Shown here: positions 17,663 to 26,937 of the stretch, one piece after another | How positions within the stretch are numbered: the first letter of the stretch is position 1 | Layout: the number at the start of each line of letters is the position of its first letter | Assembly: GCF_002277895.1 (NCBI RefSeq) | Contig: NZ_CP022998.1 | Span: 1,469,501-1,533,500 of the forward strand | Direction: 5' to 3' | Source: Rhizobium sp. 11515TR | Lineage (GTDB): Bacteria; Pseudomonadota; Alphaproteobacteria; Rhizobiales; Rhizobiaceae | Length of the DNA stretch: 64,000 nucleotides | Program-made: the position numbers and the translations under genes | The notes under the pieces: model-generated | What the model was told of the DNA's origin: nothing | Databases searched by the model: none | What the model saw: the letters and a program-made list of their open reading frames with translations, nothing else

Positions 17663-18640
17663 TTGATAACTGCCTATTGCTCAGACCAGAAGCCGCTCGA
17701 GCTTCCCGATCTTTCAGCTGCATCCCGGCTGCCGGACAATGCCGTCTGGGTCGACATGGTCGAGCCGTCCCGCGAGGAGGAGGCCAGCATCGAGCGCCTG
17801 CTTGGCCTTGAAGTGCCGACCCGCGAGGACATGAAGGACATCGAGCCGTCGAGCCGCCTCTATGTCGAAAACGGCTCCGTCTTTCTCACGGCCTCGCTGC
17901 TGTGGAAGGCCGACACCAATCTGCCGATGCTCACCGATGTCGCCTTCATCCTGACGGGACATCGGCTGGTCACCATCCGCTATGCGCAGCCGAAGTCCTT
18001 CGCGCTCTTCATCGCAGCGCTGCAGCGCATTCCGCAGGAGCGGCGCACAGGTGTCGCGCTTCTTGCCAAGCTTCTCGAAACCATCGTCGACCGTACCGCC
18101 GAGGTCCTTGAACAGACGGTGGCGGGTATCGATATATTGTCGGTGCACGTGTTCGGCGATCGTGTAAAGAAGATCCGCCGCCCGGCGAACTATCTGGAAG
18201 AAAAGCTCAAGGACATCGCAGGCTATCACCGTACGCTCAGCAAGGTACGTGACAGCCTGAGTTCGCTGTCCCGGTTGCTGACCTTTCTTCATACCATCCC
18301 CGCCATGCAGCAGGACCACGAGGCCAGGGAACTGTGTCGCAACGTCTCGCGGGATGTCCAGTCACTGTCGGAGCATGCATCTTTCGTTGCGGGAAACATC
18401 ACCTTCCTGCTGGATGCATCGCTCGGGCTGATCAATATCGAGCAGAACGCCATCATCAAGATCTTTTCGATCGCTTCGGTGGTGTTTCTGCCGCCGACGC
18501 TCGTGGCGTCCGTCTATGGCATGAATTTCGAGCATATGCCCGAACTGCACTTTGCCTACGGTTACCCGACATCGTTGTTGTTGATGGTGGTTTCCGCCAT
18601 CGTTCCGTTTTTCTTTTTTCGCTGGAAAGGCTGGCTCTGA
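17663..18640 (+). CDS. corA: CorA-family divalent metal (magnesium) transporter
   Basis: A 325-residue CorA-type channel for Mg2+ or related cations in the inner membrane. The cytoplasmic N-terminal domain is followed by a long helix (about 150-260) and two C-terminal membrane segments. The first ends in the signature YGMNFEHMPEL (YGMNF near 285) and the second precedes a basic tail (FRWKGWL). The likely start is TTG, supported by GGGAG 8 nt upstream and the absence of an earlier in-frame ATG; the next ATG would delete about 30 residues. It lies 17 nt upstream of kup. Confidence 0.9.
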   Translation: MITAYCSDQKPLELPDLSAASRLPDNAVWVDMVEPSREEEASIERLLGLEVPTREDMKDIEPSSRLYVENGSVFLTASLLWKADTNLPMLTDVAFILTGHRLVTIRYAQPKSFALFIAALQRIPQERRTGVALLAKLLETIVDRTAEVLEQTVAGIDILSVHVFGDRVKKIRRPANYLEEKLKDIAGYHRTLSKVRDSLSSLSRLLTFLHTIPAMQQDHEARELCRNVSRDVQSLSEHASFVAGNITFLLDASLGLINIEQNAIIKIFSIASVVFLPPTLVASVYGMNFEHMPELHFAYGYPTSLLLMVVSAIVPFFFFRWKGWL

Positions 18641-18657
18641 GAGTCTAGTGATCCTGA

Positions 18658-20559
18658 ATGTCTAACGAAACCCATCATTCTCCCGACGGGAAAATGAACG
18701 CTCGTAAGCTCGCATACCTCGCCCTCGGCTCGATCGGCGTTGTTTATGGCGACATTGGTACGAGCCCGCTTTATGCCTTTCGCGAAGCATTGAAGCCGGT
18801 GGCGGCCGACGGTCTCACGCGCGGCGAAGTCATCAGCGTCGTGTCGCTGATGTTCTGGACGCTGACCATCATCGTCACGATCAAATATGTCCTTTTTCTG
18901 CTGCGTGCGGATAACGACGGCGAAGGCGGCACCTTGTCGCTGCTGGCGCTGTTGATGAAGACGGCGAATGGCCACACGGCCATCCTGATGCTGCTGGGCC
19001 TCCTGGGTGCCGCGCTCTTCCTCGGTGATGCGATGATCACTCCGGCGCTTTCCGTTCTCTCCGCTGTTGAGGGTCTGAAGCTCGTCACGCCGAAGCTGTC
19101 CGATTATATCGTGCCGATATCGGTGGCCATCCTGGCACTGCTTTTTGCGATCCAGTCACATGGTACCGGCGCGGTCGCCCGCTTCTTCGGCCCGATCACG
19201 GCGCTTTGGTTCATTGTTATGGGCCTAGCCGGCATCATGCATATTTCCGATGATTACAGCATTCTGGCAGCGCTCAATCCCTGGTATGCCGTGAGCTTTC
19301 TGATGCGGGAGGGCTTCCTCGGCGTCGTCGTTCTCGGTGCCGTGTTCCTGACGGTGACGGGCGCGGAAGCGCTCTATGCAGACCTCGGCCATTTCGGCCG
19401 GCGTCCTATCCAGTGGGCTTGGTTCGTGCTGGTGTTTCCGTCCCTCACGCTGAACTATTTTGGCCAGGGAGCGCTTGTTCTGCGCGATCCTATGGCCATG
19501 TCGGACCCGTTCTTCCTGATGTATCCGCATTGGGCGATCCTGCCGGTGGTCATTCTTGCCACCATGGCGACGATCATCGCCAGCCAGGCCGTCATCACGG
19601 GTGCTTTCTCGCTCACGCGTCAGGCGATTCACCTCGGCTTCCTGCCGCGCATGGAAATCCTCTTTACCTCCGAGACCAATACCGGGCAGATCTTCCTGCC
19701 ATCGGTCAATACTGTCCTGTTCTTCGGTGTCATCTTCCTCGTACTGGCCTTCAAGACCTCGGACGCGCTGGCAACGGCCTATGGTATTTCGGTGACCGGC
19801 GCGATGGTCGTCACCTCGATCATGGCATTTGAATTCGTCCGGGTCCGCTGGAATTGGACGCTGCCGATGGCGGTTGCCGTGCTCACGCCGCTTTTGCTGC
19901 TGGAATTCGTCTTCCTCGGCGCCAACCTCCTGAAGATCCACGACGGCGGCTATGTTCCGGTCATGATCGCAACGGCCTTCACGGTGATCATGTGGACCTG
20001 GCGCCGCGGCACCTCGATCCTAATGGAAAAGACGCGGCACACCGATATCCCGCTGTCCTCCTTCGTCAGTTCCATCGAGCGCAAGAGCGATCATTCGCCC
20101 GCGCATGTGCCCGGTACGGCAATCTTCCTGACCAGCGATCCAGAATCTGCGCCCGCCGCGCTGCTGCATAATCTGAAGCACAATCACGTCCTGCACGACA
20201 AGAACGTCATCCTGACGATCCGCACCATCAACAAGCCGCGCGTCGCCCAGGAAGATCGTTATACGGTCGAGAAGGTTTCGGACCGTTTCTCGCGCGTCGA
20301 ACTGCGCTTCGGCTTCATGGAATCGCAGAATGTCTCGCAGGCACTCGCGACCCTGCGCAAGACGGGCCTGAAGTTCGACATCATGTCGACCTCCTTCTAT
20401 CTCGGCCGGCGCAAGCTGGTGCCGGATGCGAAATCCGGCATGCCGCACTGGCAGGACCGGCTCTATATCGCGCTCGCCAACGCGGCGACCGACCCCTCTG
20501 ACTATTTCCGCCTGCCTGCCAACCGCGTTGTGGAACTCGGTTCGCACGTCATCATTTGA
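18658..20559 (+). CDS. kup: Kup-family potassium uptake protein
   Basis: A 633-residue proton-coupled K+ importer of the KUP/HAK/KT family. The N-terminal signature [20 protein letters not shown] is complete, followed by about twelve hydrophobic segments up to roughly residue 450. The C-terminal cytoplasmic domain contains [20 protein letters not shown] and ends GSHVII. Length is typical. Rhizobia often carry more than one kup gene. It is close behind corA, so the two cation transporters may be co-transcribed; a strong terminator follows. Confidence 0.95.
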   Translation: MSNETHHSPDGKMNARKLAYLALGSIGVVYGDIGTSPLYAFREALKPVAADGLTRGEVISVVSLMFWTLTIIVTIKYVLFLLRADNDGEGGTLSLLALLMKTANGHTAILMLLGLLGAALFLGDAMITPALSVLSAVEGLKLVTPKLSDYIVPISVAILALLFAIQSHGTGAVARFFGPITALWFIVMGLAGIMHISDDYSILAALNPWYAVSFLMREGFLGVVVLGAVFLTVTGAEALYADLGHFGRRPIQWAWFVLVFPSLTLNYFGQGALVLRDPMAMSDPFFLMYPHWAILPVVILATMATIIASQAVITGAFSLTRQAIHLGFLPRMEILFTSETNTGQIFLPSVNTVLFFGVIFLVLAFKTSDALATAYGISVTGAMVVTSIMAFEFVRVRWNWTLPMAVAVLTPLLLLEFVFLGANLLKIHDGGYVPVMIATAFTVIMWTWRRGTSILMEKTRHTDIPLSSFVSSIERKSDHSPAHVPGTAIFLTSDPESAPAALLHNLKHNHVLHDKNVILTIRTINKPRVAQEDRYTVEKVSDRFSRVELRFGFMESQNVSQALATLRKTGLKFDIMSTSFYLGRRKLVPDAKSGMPHWQDRLYIALANAATDPSDYFRLPANRVVELGSHVII

Positions 20560-20584
20560 CACGGATATTCTTGCTGGTTGTTCA

Positions 20585-20621
20585 AAGGCCCGGTGGATAT
20601 CCGCCGGGCCTTTTCATTTTT
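20585..20621 (+). terminator. Rho-independent terminator of kup
   Basis: AAGGCCCGG and CCGGGCCTT pair around an inner GGATATCC palindrome, followed by TTTTCATTTTT. It begins about 25 nt after the kup stop codon. Confidence 0.85.
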
Positions 20622-20674
20622 CTATTGCGCAAGCGGGGTGCTGGCCTATTCAATTTAAAGGCGAAAGGGATGCA

Positions 20675-20968
20675 ATGCTCTCCGGGGGAGGCGAACGCAG
20701 ATGCTCAGACAGACTTTATCCATCGCCCGGGCTGGCCGTCCCGCTCGTCGCTGCGGTGATCGCCTTGGTTCTTGCGACTGACGTTGGGAGCGCGGATCTT
20801 ATCGCGAATGGTCGCTTGAATATCCCTGCTGTCGCGATCTCTTTGGGGTCCAACTTGCTGCAGGCCATTGGCTGGACTTATGTTTCAGTCGTTCTCGTGC
20901 GCCGATACATGGAGGCCGAACATATCGAGCCTCCGCCCGGAACAGAGTTGCTCACGGCTCTTACGTAA
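20675..20968 (+). CDS. Putative small membrane protein
   Basis: A 97-codon frame starting at an ATG preceded by AAAGGGA at 8 nt. Two hydrophobic stretches are visible: about residues 19-42 (GLAVPLVAAVIALVLATDVG) and 51-75 (PAVAISLGSNLLQAIGWTYV), followed by a charged tail RRYMEAEHIEPPPG. This topology and the ribosome site make it a reasonable gene, but I recognise no family. The frame also continues upstream through kup, so openness alone is not evidence. It stands alone after the kup terminator. Confidence 0.4.
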   Translation: MLSGGGERRCSDRLYPSPGLAVPLVAAVIALVLATDVGSADLIANGRLNIPAVAISLGSNLLQAIGWTYVSVVLVRRYMEAEHIEPPPGTELLTALT

Positions 20969-21086
20969 TGGGCTGTTCAGGCATAGAGAATAGCGGCTTT
21001 GCGCGACAATCCTGACGCCTTGTGTATCGGGTATGATGACACTTGTTTTGCGCGCCGTCGCATTCGTAACCATAGAATTGCCCGAA

Positions 21087-21107
21087 TTAACCATCCATCA
21101 AGGTTAA
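21087..21107. promoter_or_regulatory. TTAACCAT half-box and dyad before the cell wall hydrolase
   Basis: TTAACCAT (21087-21094), one of the short CtrA recognition forms, is followed by GGTTAA so that the ends form an inverted repeat. It lies about 50-65 nt upstream of the SleB-like gene. This is a moderate match only. Confidence 0.25.
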
Positions 21108-21153
21108 TGGGAGATTATTCCGGCTCCTAGTTTCGAGTGCCGTTTGGAGTCCG

Positions 21154-22335
21154 GTGTTGTCTCGCTCGCGTTCTGCCAGCCGCAAGTCGCGGTTCCTGCC
21201 ACAAAATTGGACCTCTCCAGCCGTCTTCGGGCTTTGCGCCTGGCTTATTTTTCCATCGACAGCAGCCTACGGCGATCTTGCCGGCCTGCTTGCCGGGATC
21301 GATAGGGAAGGCGCCAATTGGCGCATGGTGATGACAGACTCGCCAGCAGGCTCCACCCATCAGGCGGAACTGGCTTTCGGTGATGTCAAGGCCTCTGCCG
21401 CCATTGGAGACGGCGGTCTGGTGTTGCCGAACGGACGCCGCGTCGCGTTCCAGTCCGAAGCCAAAGGCAGCGATCCCCGGCCCGATGAGGATCGCATCAA
21501 CCGGCAGGACAAGAAGGGCAGGGTGGTGGCCATCACGCCGATGCAGCCGCCGAAGGATTTTTCCGCAGGTTCGGTGCTGCAGCGCCAGAGCATGCTGCTT
21601 CGGCCGGAATCGGCGACCGGCGAGCGCACCGCCTTCCTGAAGCCGCAGCTCGGCGGCAAGGAAATCGAGATCGCCACGGCCTTCTATAAGAAAGAACCGC
21701 CGAAGCTGGACGAGAGCGTGCCGGCCTATATCGCCAATCTGGTCACCAATCAGAATGCCGATATTCTGGCGGCGGCCTATGCCTCGCCGGCGCCGGACTA
21801 TGCCCGTGTCTCGCCCTTCGATTCCATTCTCGCGAAGGATCAGGACGACGAGGGCCGCTTCGTGCCGCAGATCGGCCCGAAGGATCATGCCTGGGCCGCC
21901 AATGTCCTGCCGCCATCGGTTTTCTCACCGGACGAGCAGCAGTGCCTTGCCACCGGCATCTATTTCGAGGCGAGGGGCGAGTCCGTCAAAGGACAGGCGG
22001 CCGTTGCACAGGTCATCCTCAACCGTGTCCGCAACCCGGCTTACCCGAAGACCATTTGCGGCGTCGTTTATCAGAACGAGGATTGGACCAACGCTTGCCA
22101 GTTTTCCTTCGCCTGCGACAACGTCAAGGAGCGCGTCAATTCTCCCGAACACTGGCGTATTGCCCGTCAGGTCGCCATGGCCGTGACCGCCGGCAAGATC
22201 TGGCTGCCGGAAGTCGGTTCCGCCACTCACTATCATGCTGTCTATGTCCGGCCGAAATGGGCTGCCGACATGGTGAAGGTCGGCCGCATAGGCATGCACA
22301 TCTTCTACAGGACCTATGGCGGCGGCTGGAGCTGA
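21154..22335 (+). CDS. Cell wall hydrolase, SleB (hydrolase_2) domain
   Basis: A 393-residue exported protein. The N-terminus has a basic stretch and a hydrophobic segment (about 24-40, FGLCAWLIFPSTAAYG) that acts as a signal or anchor. The middle is low in conserved motifs. The C-terminal SleB domain (about 265-390) begins EQQCLATGIYFEARGES and contains AQVILNRVRNPAYPKTICGV; the glutamate in FEARGE is the likely catalytic residue. It probably cleaves peptidoglycan as a lytic transglycosylase-like enzyme. The start is GTG at 21154, with TGGAG 7 nt upstream. Confidence 0.85.
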   Translation: MLSRSRSASRKSRFLPQNWTSPAVFGLCAWLIFPSTAAYGDLAGLLAGIDREGANWRMVMTDSPAGSTHQAELAFGDVKASAAIGDGGLVLPNGRRVAFQSEAKGSDPRPDEDRINRQDKKGRVVAITPMQPPKDFSAGSVLQRQSMLLRPESATGERTAFLKPQLGGKEIEIATAFYKKEPPKLDESVPAYIANLVTNQNADILAAAYASPAPDYARVSPFDSILAKDQDDEGRFVPQIGPKDHAWAANVLPPSVFSPDEQQCLATGIYFEARGESVKGQAAVAQVILNRVRNPAYPKTICGVVYQNEDWTNACQFSFACDNVKERVNSPEHWRIARQVAMAVTAGKIWLPEVGSATHYHAVYVRPKWAADMVKVGRIGMHIFYRTYGGGWS

Positions 22336-22648
22336 GGCGGCCGGTTCCGGCAGATTGATACCGTGGGCGAGGTCGCTTCTTCTGGCAAAAAAGCCACAGG
22401 AAAGCATGGGCTGAAGAGGATTCTTCGGCTCAGTTTTCGGTCAATATGGCTTTTTCGCTCTAAGCTCATGATTTAATTGGGCTAATTTATGGCTGGACAG
22501 ATGACGCCTACGCCTTGACTATGCTTTTTCCTAAAACTATGTTGCGCGCGACTTCAAAACGGGCCGAAAGGTGGCGAAACCTGCTGTTCGTTTACGCGTT
22601 GACCGGGGTACAGGGATTGCGCGCAACGAAAATGGGGAGGATGCCACT
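22336..22648. other. Leader and promoter region of the F0 operon
   Basis: About 310 nt without a gene. It holds a good sigma-70 promoter (22515-22543) for atpI. An in-frame extension of atpI reaches 22571 but lacks a ribosome site and family support. Confidence 0.5.
22515..22543 (+). promoter_or_regulatory. Sigma-70 promoter of the atpIBEF'F operon
   Basis: TTGACT (22515-22520), a 17-nt spacer and TATGTT (22538-22543) give a near-consensus housekeeping promoter. It lies about 105 nt upstream of the atpI ATG. No competing match was seen in the gap. Confidence 0.55.
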
Positions 22649-22993
22649 ATGACGGATGACCGCGACGAAGGTCTGGAACAGCGGCGAGCGCAGCTGGGAG
22701 CCGAATTGGCGACCAAGCGTGCTGCGGTGAGAGAGGATGAACGCGGGGAGGTTCGCGCCGAGGAAAGCCGTAAGGGCTATGCTCAGGCGATGAAGCTTTC
22801 CAGCGAGTTCATAGCCGCAATCATCGTTGGCGCCGTTCTGGGCTATGTCTTCGACCGTTTTGTCGGTACGACGCCGTGGGGCATGATTATCTTGCTGCTT
22901 CTCGGATTTTGTGCCGGCGTTTTGAATGTGCTGCGCTCTGCGGGCAAGGTGGCGACACCGGTGCCGGGCGAGGGCGGGCCTGATAAGAAATGA
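22649..22993 (+). CDS. atpI: ATP synthase protein I
   Basis: AtpI is a small membrane protein that helps assemble the c-ring and may aid Mg2+ supply. The 114 residues have a charged N-terminal half (about 1-50) and two hydrophobic segments (about 55-75, EFIAAIIVGAVLGYVFDRF, and 80-100, MIILLLLGFCAGVLNVLR). The ATG at 22649 follows GGGGAGG by 8 nt, a strong site. It is the first gene of the F0 operon. This class is poorly conserved in sequence, so the call leans on position and topology. Confidence 0.88.
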   Translation: MTDDRDEGLEQRRAQLGAELATKRAAVREDERGEVRAEESRKGYAQAMKLSSEFIAAIIVGAVLGYVFDRFVGTTPWGMIILLLLGFCAGVLNVLRSAGKVATPVPGEGGPDKK

Positions 22994-23071
22994 GCGGAAG
23001 CAACGCTGCGGCGCTGTTTCCAGATGAGAAGCATCCGCTCGGTGGAGCGGAAAAATGAAAGAGAACAAGCG

Positions 23072-23824
23072 GTGGCAAACGATCCTACCCATCAGTTCCT
23101 GATCTTCAAGATTATCCCGATCGATATCGGCGGAATTGATTTTTCGTTCACCAACGCCTCGCTGTTCATGGTTGCCTCCGCAGTGCTCTCTGCAGGCTTC
23201 CTTTATTTCGCCAGTGCGCCGCGCGGTGTCATTCCGACGCGCTCGCAGTCGGTGGCGGAAATGGCCTATGAGTTCATCGCCTCGATGTTGAAAGAAGGGG
23301 CGGGGACAAAGGGAATGAAGTTTTTCCCGCTGGTCTTCTCTCTCTTCATGTTCGTGCTGACGGCGAACCTGCTCGGTCTTGTTCCTTATTTCTACACCGT
23401 CACCAGCCAGATTGTCGTGACGCTGGCGCTCGCACTGCTCGTCATCTTTACCGTTATTTTCTACGGCTTGATCAAGCATGGTTTCGGCTTCTTCAAGATC
23501 TTCGTTCCTGAGGGTGTTCCGGGTGTTCTTCTGCCGCTGGTGGTGGCGATCGAGATCATCTCCTTCCTGTCCCGTCCGGTTTCGCTCTCCGTTCGTCTTT
23601 TCGCCAACATGCTGGCCGGTCATATCACGCTCAAGGTGTTCGCAGGCTTCGTCGCCTCGCTCGGAGCCCTCGGCGCGCTCGGTATCGGCGGAGCTGTTCT
23701 TCCTCTTATCATGACCGTCGCCCTCACCGGTCTCGAGTTCCTTGTCGCCTTCCTTCAGGCTTACGTTTTTGCGGTGCTGACTTGCATGTACCTCAACGAC
23801 GCAATCCATCCGGGTGGCCACTAA
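23072..23824 (+). CDS. atpB: F0F1 ATP synthase subunit a
   Basis: Subunit a forms the proton half-channels of F0 in the inner membrane. The 250 residues start from GTG ([20 protein letters not shown]), the beginning that matches the rhizobial family; an ATG at 23055 is out of frame and the frame extension to 23024 is rejected. The essential arginine lies in [12 protein letters not shown]. Several hydrophobic helices follow, ending [16 protein letters not shown]. It lies between atpI and atpE. Confidence 0.95.
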   Translation: MANDPTHQFLIFKIIPIDIGGIDFSFTNASLFMVASAVLSAGFLYFASAPRGVIPTRSQSVAEMAYEFIASMLKEGAGTKGMKFFPLVFSLFMFVLTANLLGLVPYFYTVTSQIVVTLALALLVIFTVIFYGLIKHGFGFFKIFVPEGVPGVLLPLVVAIEIISFLSRPVSLSVRLFANMLAGHITLKVFAGFVASLGALGALGIGGAVLPLIMTVALTGLEFLVAFLQAYVFAVLTCMYLNDAIHPGGH

Positions 23825-23891
23825 GGATAAAGACATTGGCGTCTAACGGGCGTCAGTCATTCACCGCACAACCATTTCAAAGGAGTTCAAC

Positions 23892-24119
23892 ATGGACGCG
23901 GAAGCAGCAAAGTTCATCGGCGCAGGTTTGGCTTGCTTTGGTATGGCCGGCACGGCTCTCGGCCTCGGCAATATCTTCGGCAGCTACCTGTCCGGCGCAC
24001 TGCGCAACCCGTCGGCTGCTGACAGCCAGTTCGGCCGTCTGGTATTCGGCTTCGCCGTTACGGAAGCTCTGGGCATCTTCTCGCTGCTCGTCGCTCTCCT
24101 CCTGCTCTTCGCCGTCTGA
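23892..24119 (+). CDS. atpE: F0F1 ATP synthase subunit c
   Basis: Subunit c forms the proton-driven rotor ring. It is 75 residues with two membrane helices joined by the polar loop ALRNPSAAD. The proton-carrying carboxylate is a glutamate in [11 protein letters not shown] (about residue 58). Residues 10-35 contain the glycine-rich first helix. A stem-loop follows directly and may boost or protect this cistron's message. Confidence 0.96.
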   Translation: MDAEAAKFIGAGLACFGMAGTALGLGNIFGSYLSGALRNPSAADSQFGRLVFGFAVTEALGIFSLLVALLLLFAV

Positions 24120-24136
24120 TATCAGCGGCGTCATAG

Positions 24137-24170
24137 ATCACGGTTCGCGGGCAGCGAGCCGTGATTCTTT
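24137..24170 (+). promoter_or_regulatory. Stem-loop between atpE and atpF'
   Basis: ATCACGGTTCGC pairs with GCGAGCCGTGAT (12 bp with one G-T) around a GGGCA loop, followed by TCTTTGTATTT. It looks like a weak intrinsic terminator or mRNA-stabilising hairpin within the operon, just after the subunit that is needed in many copies. Confidence 0.6.
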
Positions 24171-24197
24171 GTATTTGCAGACCACCTGGAGGTGAGC

Positions 24198-24791
24198 ATG
24201 TTTGTGACCCCGGCATATGCTGAAGAAGCACCGCCGGCCGCCGGAGCGGTGCACACGGAAACGGGCGCGCCGAATGAAGGCCATCACGGCGGCGTATTCC
24301 CGCCGTTTGACCATACGACGTATCCGTCACAGCTGTTTTGGCTGGTGATCACCTTCGTCATCTTCTACGTGGCCATGCAGAAGATCGTTATTCCGCGCGT
24401 TGGCACCATTCTGGAAAGCCGGCACGACCGGATCGCCCAGGATATCGAAGAGGCCTCGCGTCTGAAGGCTGAAGCCGACGCCGCCGTCGCGACCTATGAA
24501 AGCGAATTGGCCGCTGCGCGCGCCAAGGCGAATTCCATCGGCGCCACTGCCCGCGATGCCGCCAAGGCCAAGGCCGAAGAGGATCGCAAGGCGATCGAGG
24601 CAAGCCTGGCTGAGAAGCTCAAGGCCGCAGAAGGTCGCATTGCTGAAATCAAGGCGAAAGCCTTCGGCGATGTCGGTGCAATTGCCGAAGAGACGGCCAG
24701 TGCTGTCGTCGAGCAGCTGGTCGGCAATGTCGCCGGCAAGGCCGATGTCGCCTCTGCGGTTGCAGCCGCTGCCGCCAAGCAGGAGGGCTGA
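24198..24791 (+). CDS. atpF': F0F1 ATP synthase subunit b' (second b-type subunit)
   Basis: The b' subunit pairs with b to form the peripheral stalk. About 197 residues: an N-terminal extension resembling a leader ([16 protein letters not shown]), a membrane helix (about 46-66, [18 protein letters not shown]), then a long Ala/Lys/Glu-rich coiled coil. The ATG at 24198 is 5 nt after GGAGG; the GTG at 24192 overlaps that site. Heterodimeric b/b' stalks occur in alphaproteobacteria, cyanobacteria and plastids. Confidence 0.93.
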   Translation: MFVTPAYAEEAPPAAGAVHTETGAPNEGHHGGVFPPFDHTTYPSQLFWLVITFVIFYVAMQKIVIPRVGTILESRHDRIAQDIEEASRLKAEADAAVATYESELAAARAKANSIGATARDAAKAKAEEDRKAIEASLAEKLKAAEGRIAEIKAKAFGDVGAIAEETASAVVEQLVGNVAGKADVASAVAAAAAKQEG

Positions 24792-24794
24792 TCC

Positions 24795-25286
24795 ATGGAA
24801 TTCGCTTTCGACAACACCTTCTTCGCGTTTGTCAGTCTTCTCATCTTCCTCGGTCTGATCGTTTACCTCAAGGTTCCGGGCATGATGGCAAAGTCGCTGG
24901 ACGACCGCGCCGATCAGATCCGCAACGAGCTGGCGGAAGCCAAGCGCCTGCGCGAAGAGGCCCAGCACCTGCTGGCCGAATATCAGCGCAAGCGCAAGGA
25001 AGCCGAGGCCGAAGCAGCACATATCGTTGCCGCGGCCGAGCGCGAAGCGGAAATGCTGGCGACCGAGGCTCGCAAGAAGACCGAGGAATTCGTTGCCAAC
25101 CGCACGGCTTTGTCCGAGCAGAAGATCAAGCAGGCCGAAGCCGATGCGATGAAGGCGGTCCGCTCCGCAGCCGTCGACCTCGCGATCGCCGCTGCTGAAT
25201 CGGTGCTTGCCAAGAAGGCCGATGGCAGCGTCCAATCCGGTCTCTTCAACGATGCCATCAAGGAAGTGAAGACGCGGCTGAATTAA
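24795..25286 (+). CDS. atpF: F0F1 ATP synthase subunit b
   Basis: A 163-residue stalk subunit with one N-terminal membrane helix (about 5-25, NTFFAFVSLLIFLGLIVYLK), the short PGM segment, and a long charged coiled coil reaching the C-terminus. It starts 3 nt after b' and ends the operon; a strong terminator follows at 25314. The F1 genes are not in the window, consistent with the split F0/F1 arrangement of rhizobia. Confidence 0.95.
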   Translation: MEFAFDNTFFAFVSLLIFLGLIVYLKVPGMMAKSLDDRADQIRNELAEAKRLREEAQHLLAEYQRKRKEAEAEAAHIVAAAEREAEMLATEARKKTEEFVANRTALSEQKIKQAEADAMKAVRSAAVDLAIAAAESVLAKKADGSVQSGLFNDAIKEVKTRLN

Positions 25287-25313
25287 GCCCTGGGAATATC
25301 GAAATTCGAAAGA

Positions 25314-25340
25314 GCCCCGCTTCGGCGGGGTTTTTTATTT
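25314..25340 (+). terminator. Rho-independent terminator of the F0 operon
   Basis: CCCCGC-TTCG-GCGGGG, a stable tetraloop hairpin, followed by TTTTTTATTT. It is 30 nt after the atpF stop codon. Confidence 0.92.
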
Positions 25341-25404
25341 CCGCACTGCCGGGTTGATCATTGCCGGAACCAACAGCAAAATCATAGGATTGAAGGAGGG
25401 GCGG

Positions 25405-26169
25405 ATGCAGGCAGCGACAGGCGATGAACCGTTTCGTCAAGGCGATTTCATCGTGAGACCTGCTGCGGCATGGACACCGGGTGTGCACGCCTTGTTGGCT
25501 GCGTTGCATCGGTATGGATTCAATGCAGCTCCGATTTCAGCTGGATATGACGGTGCCTGGGAGCGGGTAACCTATCTGCCCGGAGACACCGGCGATCTCG
25601 ATGACCGCACTGACATGCGCAGCGAAATGGCGCTGCGGTCGGCTGCATCGCTGCTGCGTCGCTATCACGACTGTTCTAGCTTGTTCGCAAAAGGCCTTGA
25701 GGCCGATCATACGTGGCAACTGCCGGCCCGCTCGCCCTGCGAGGTCATCTGCCATGGGGATTTTGCCCCCTACAATGTCGTCCTGAACGATGGCGAAGTG
25801 GCCGGTATCATCGATTTCGAGGCTGCGCATCCCGGTCCGCGAATGTGGGATCTGGCCTATGCCGTCTATCGCTGGGCACCGCTGTCTTCCGGCGTCGCCA
25901 TCAAGGGAATGGACACACTTGCCGCCCAAGTCGATCGTGCCCGCATCTTTACCGATGCCTATGGCTTGTCCATTGCCGAGCGTCCTTCGTTGCCTGGGAT
26001 CATCGTCGAGCGGCTTGAGGCTCTATTGGCTTTCATGGAACGGGAAGCTGCCCGCGGCATCGAGAGATATCGCCGGAATCTCCAGGAAGGACATGATTGC
26101 ATCTACAGGGAAGATGTTGCCTATATCAGAAAGCGGTCGGCTGAAATCGTTTCGGGGCTGACGGGCTGA
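25405..26169 (+). CDS. Aminoglycoside phosphotransferase-like kinase (APH family)
   Basis: A 254-residue protein kinase-like enzyme. The Brenner motif is ICHGDFAPYNVV (about 115-126), with the catalytic aspartate and metal-binding asparagine. GIIDFEAAHPGPRMWDLAYA provides the DFG-equivalent aspartate and the WDLA block. The N-terminal nucleotide-binding lobe is short. The start at 25405 is 4 nt after GGAGGGG; a longer frame from 25354 overlaps the ribosome site. The family phosphorylates diverse small molecules; nothing here shows antibiotic resistance. It converges on rnhB with a 3-nt gap. Confidence 0.82.
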   Translation: MQAATGDEPFRQGDFIVRPAAAWTPGVHALLAALHRYGFNAAPISAGYDGAWERVTYLPGDTGDLDDRTDMRSEMALRSAASLLRRYHDCSSLFAKGLEADHTWQLPARSPCEVICHGDFAPYNVVLNDGEVAGIIDFEAAHPGPRMWDLAYAVYRWAPLSSGVAIKGMDTLAAQVDRARIFTDAYGLSIAERPSLPGIIVERLEALLAFMEREAARGIERYRRNLQEGHDCIYREDVAYIRKRSAEIVSGLTG

Positions 26170-26172
26170 GTT

Positions 26173-26832
26173 TCAGACAGCCTCTTTGCGCAGCGGGCGG
26201 AAGCTCATGCGGTGCAGCGAGCAGGGGCCATGTTCCTCGATGCCGGCGCGATGCTGCGGAGTGCCGTAGCCTGCATGGGTTGCAAAACCATAGGCCGGAA
26301 AGACAATGCCTGCGCGTGTCATCATCCGGTCGCGGGTCACTTTGGCAACTATCGATGCGGCAGCGATGGAGAAGGAGCGCGCGTCTCCCTTGACGACGGC
26401 CTTTCCCGGGCAGGCAAGCCCAGCTGGCACATCGAGCCCGTCGGTCAGCACATAGCTTGCGGGCACGGCAAGCCCACAAATGGCACGGCGCATCGCATCG
26501 AGGCTTGCCTTGCGGATATCGGTCGTATCGATACGACCGGCACTCGACGAGGCGATAGAGACCGTTGCTGTTGCGAGAATCTCCACGAACAACTCTTCGC
26601 GTCTGGCCGCGGTCAGCTGTTTGGAATCGTTTAGCCCATTCGGGATACGCTCTGGATCGAGAATGACGGCGGCCGCCACGACCGGTCCCGCAAGCGGGCC
26701 TCGGCCGGCCTCATCTGCCCCGGCAACCGGCCAATGGCCGGTCCGTCGTGCGATCAGCTCCAGCTCGAAAGTGGGAACGAGCGGGTTATCCTCGAAGAGC
26801 ATTGGAGAATCGGGTGATGTGCTGCGTGTCAT
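26173..26832 (-). CDS. rnhB: Ribonuclease HII
   Basis: RNase HII removes ribonucleotides embedded in DNA and RNA primers. The 219 residues carry the family motif [14 protein letters not shown], with D40 and E41 as two of the four acidic metal ligands; VLTDGLDVP and [21 protein letters not shown] follow. The start at [16 protein letters not shown] is chosen because homologues begin shortly before the LFED block; the ribosome site is weak. A longer frame to 26931 overlaps nothing but has no family support. It is downstream of the radical SAM gene on the same strand. Confidence 0.93.
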   Translation of the reverse strand: MTRSTSPDSPMLFEDNPLVPTFELELIARRTGHWPVAGADEAGRGPLAGPVVAAAVILDPERIPNGLNDSKQLTAARREELFVEILATATVSIASSSAGRIDTTDIRKASLDAMRRAICGLAVPASYVLTDGLDVPAGLACPGKAVVKGDARSFSIAAASIVAKVTRDRMMTRAGIVFPAYGFATHAGYGTPQHRAGIEEHGPCSLHRMSFRPLRKEAV

Positions 26833-26937
26833 GCGGCGAAGCTCGCACACCACCCGATCTCCTGCAAGCCCCCGGTGGATCATGGCGGCGAAGCCAGGGG
26901 CTTTTCCAGCGGGGTCGGGGAAGACCCGCAAGGAATA

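Noticed and set aside
20426..20674. Upstream extension of the small membrane protein frame into kup
   Set aside because: This part overlaps kup in another frame and precedes the kup terminator; only the part from 20675 is plausible.
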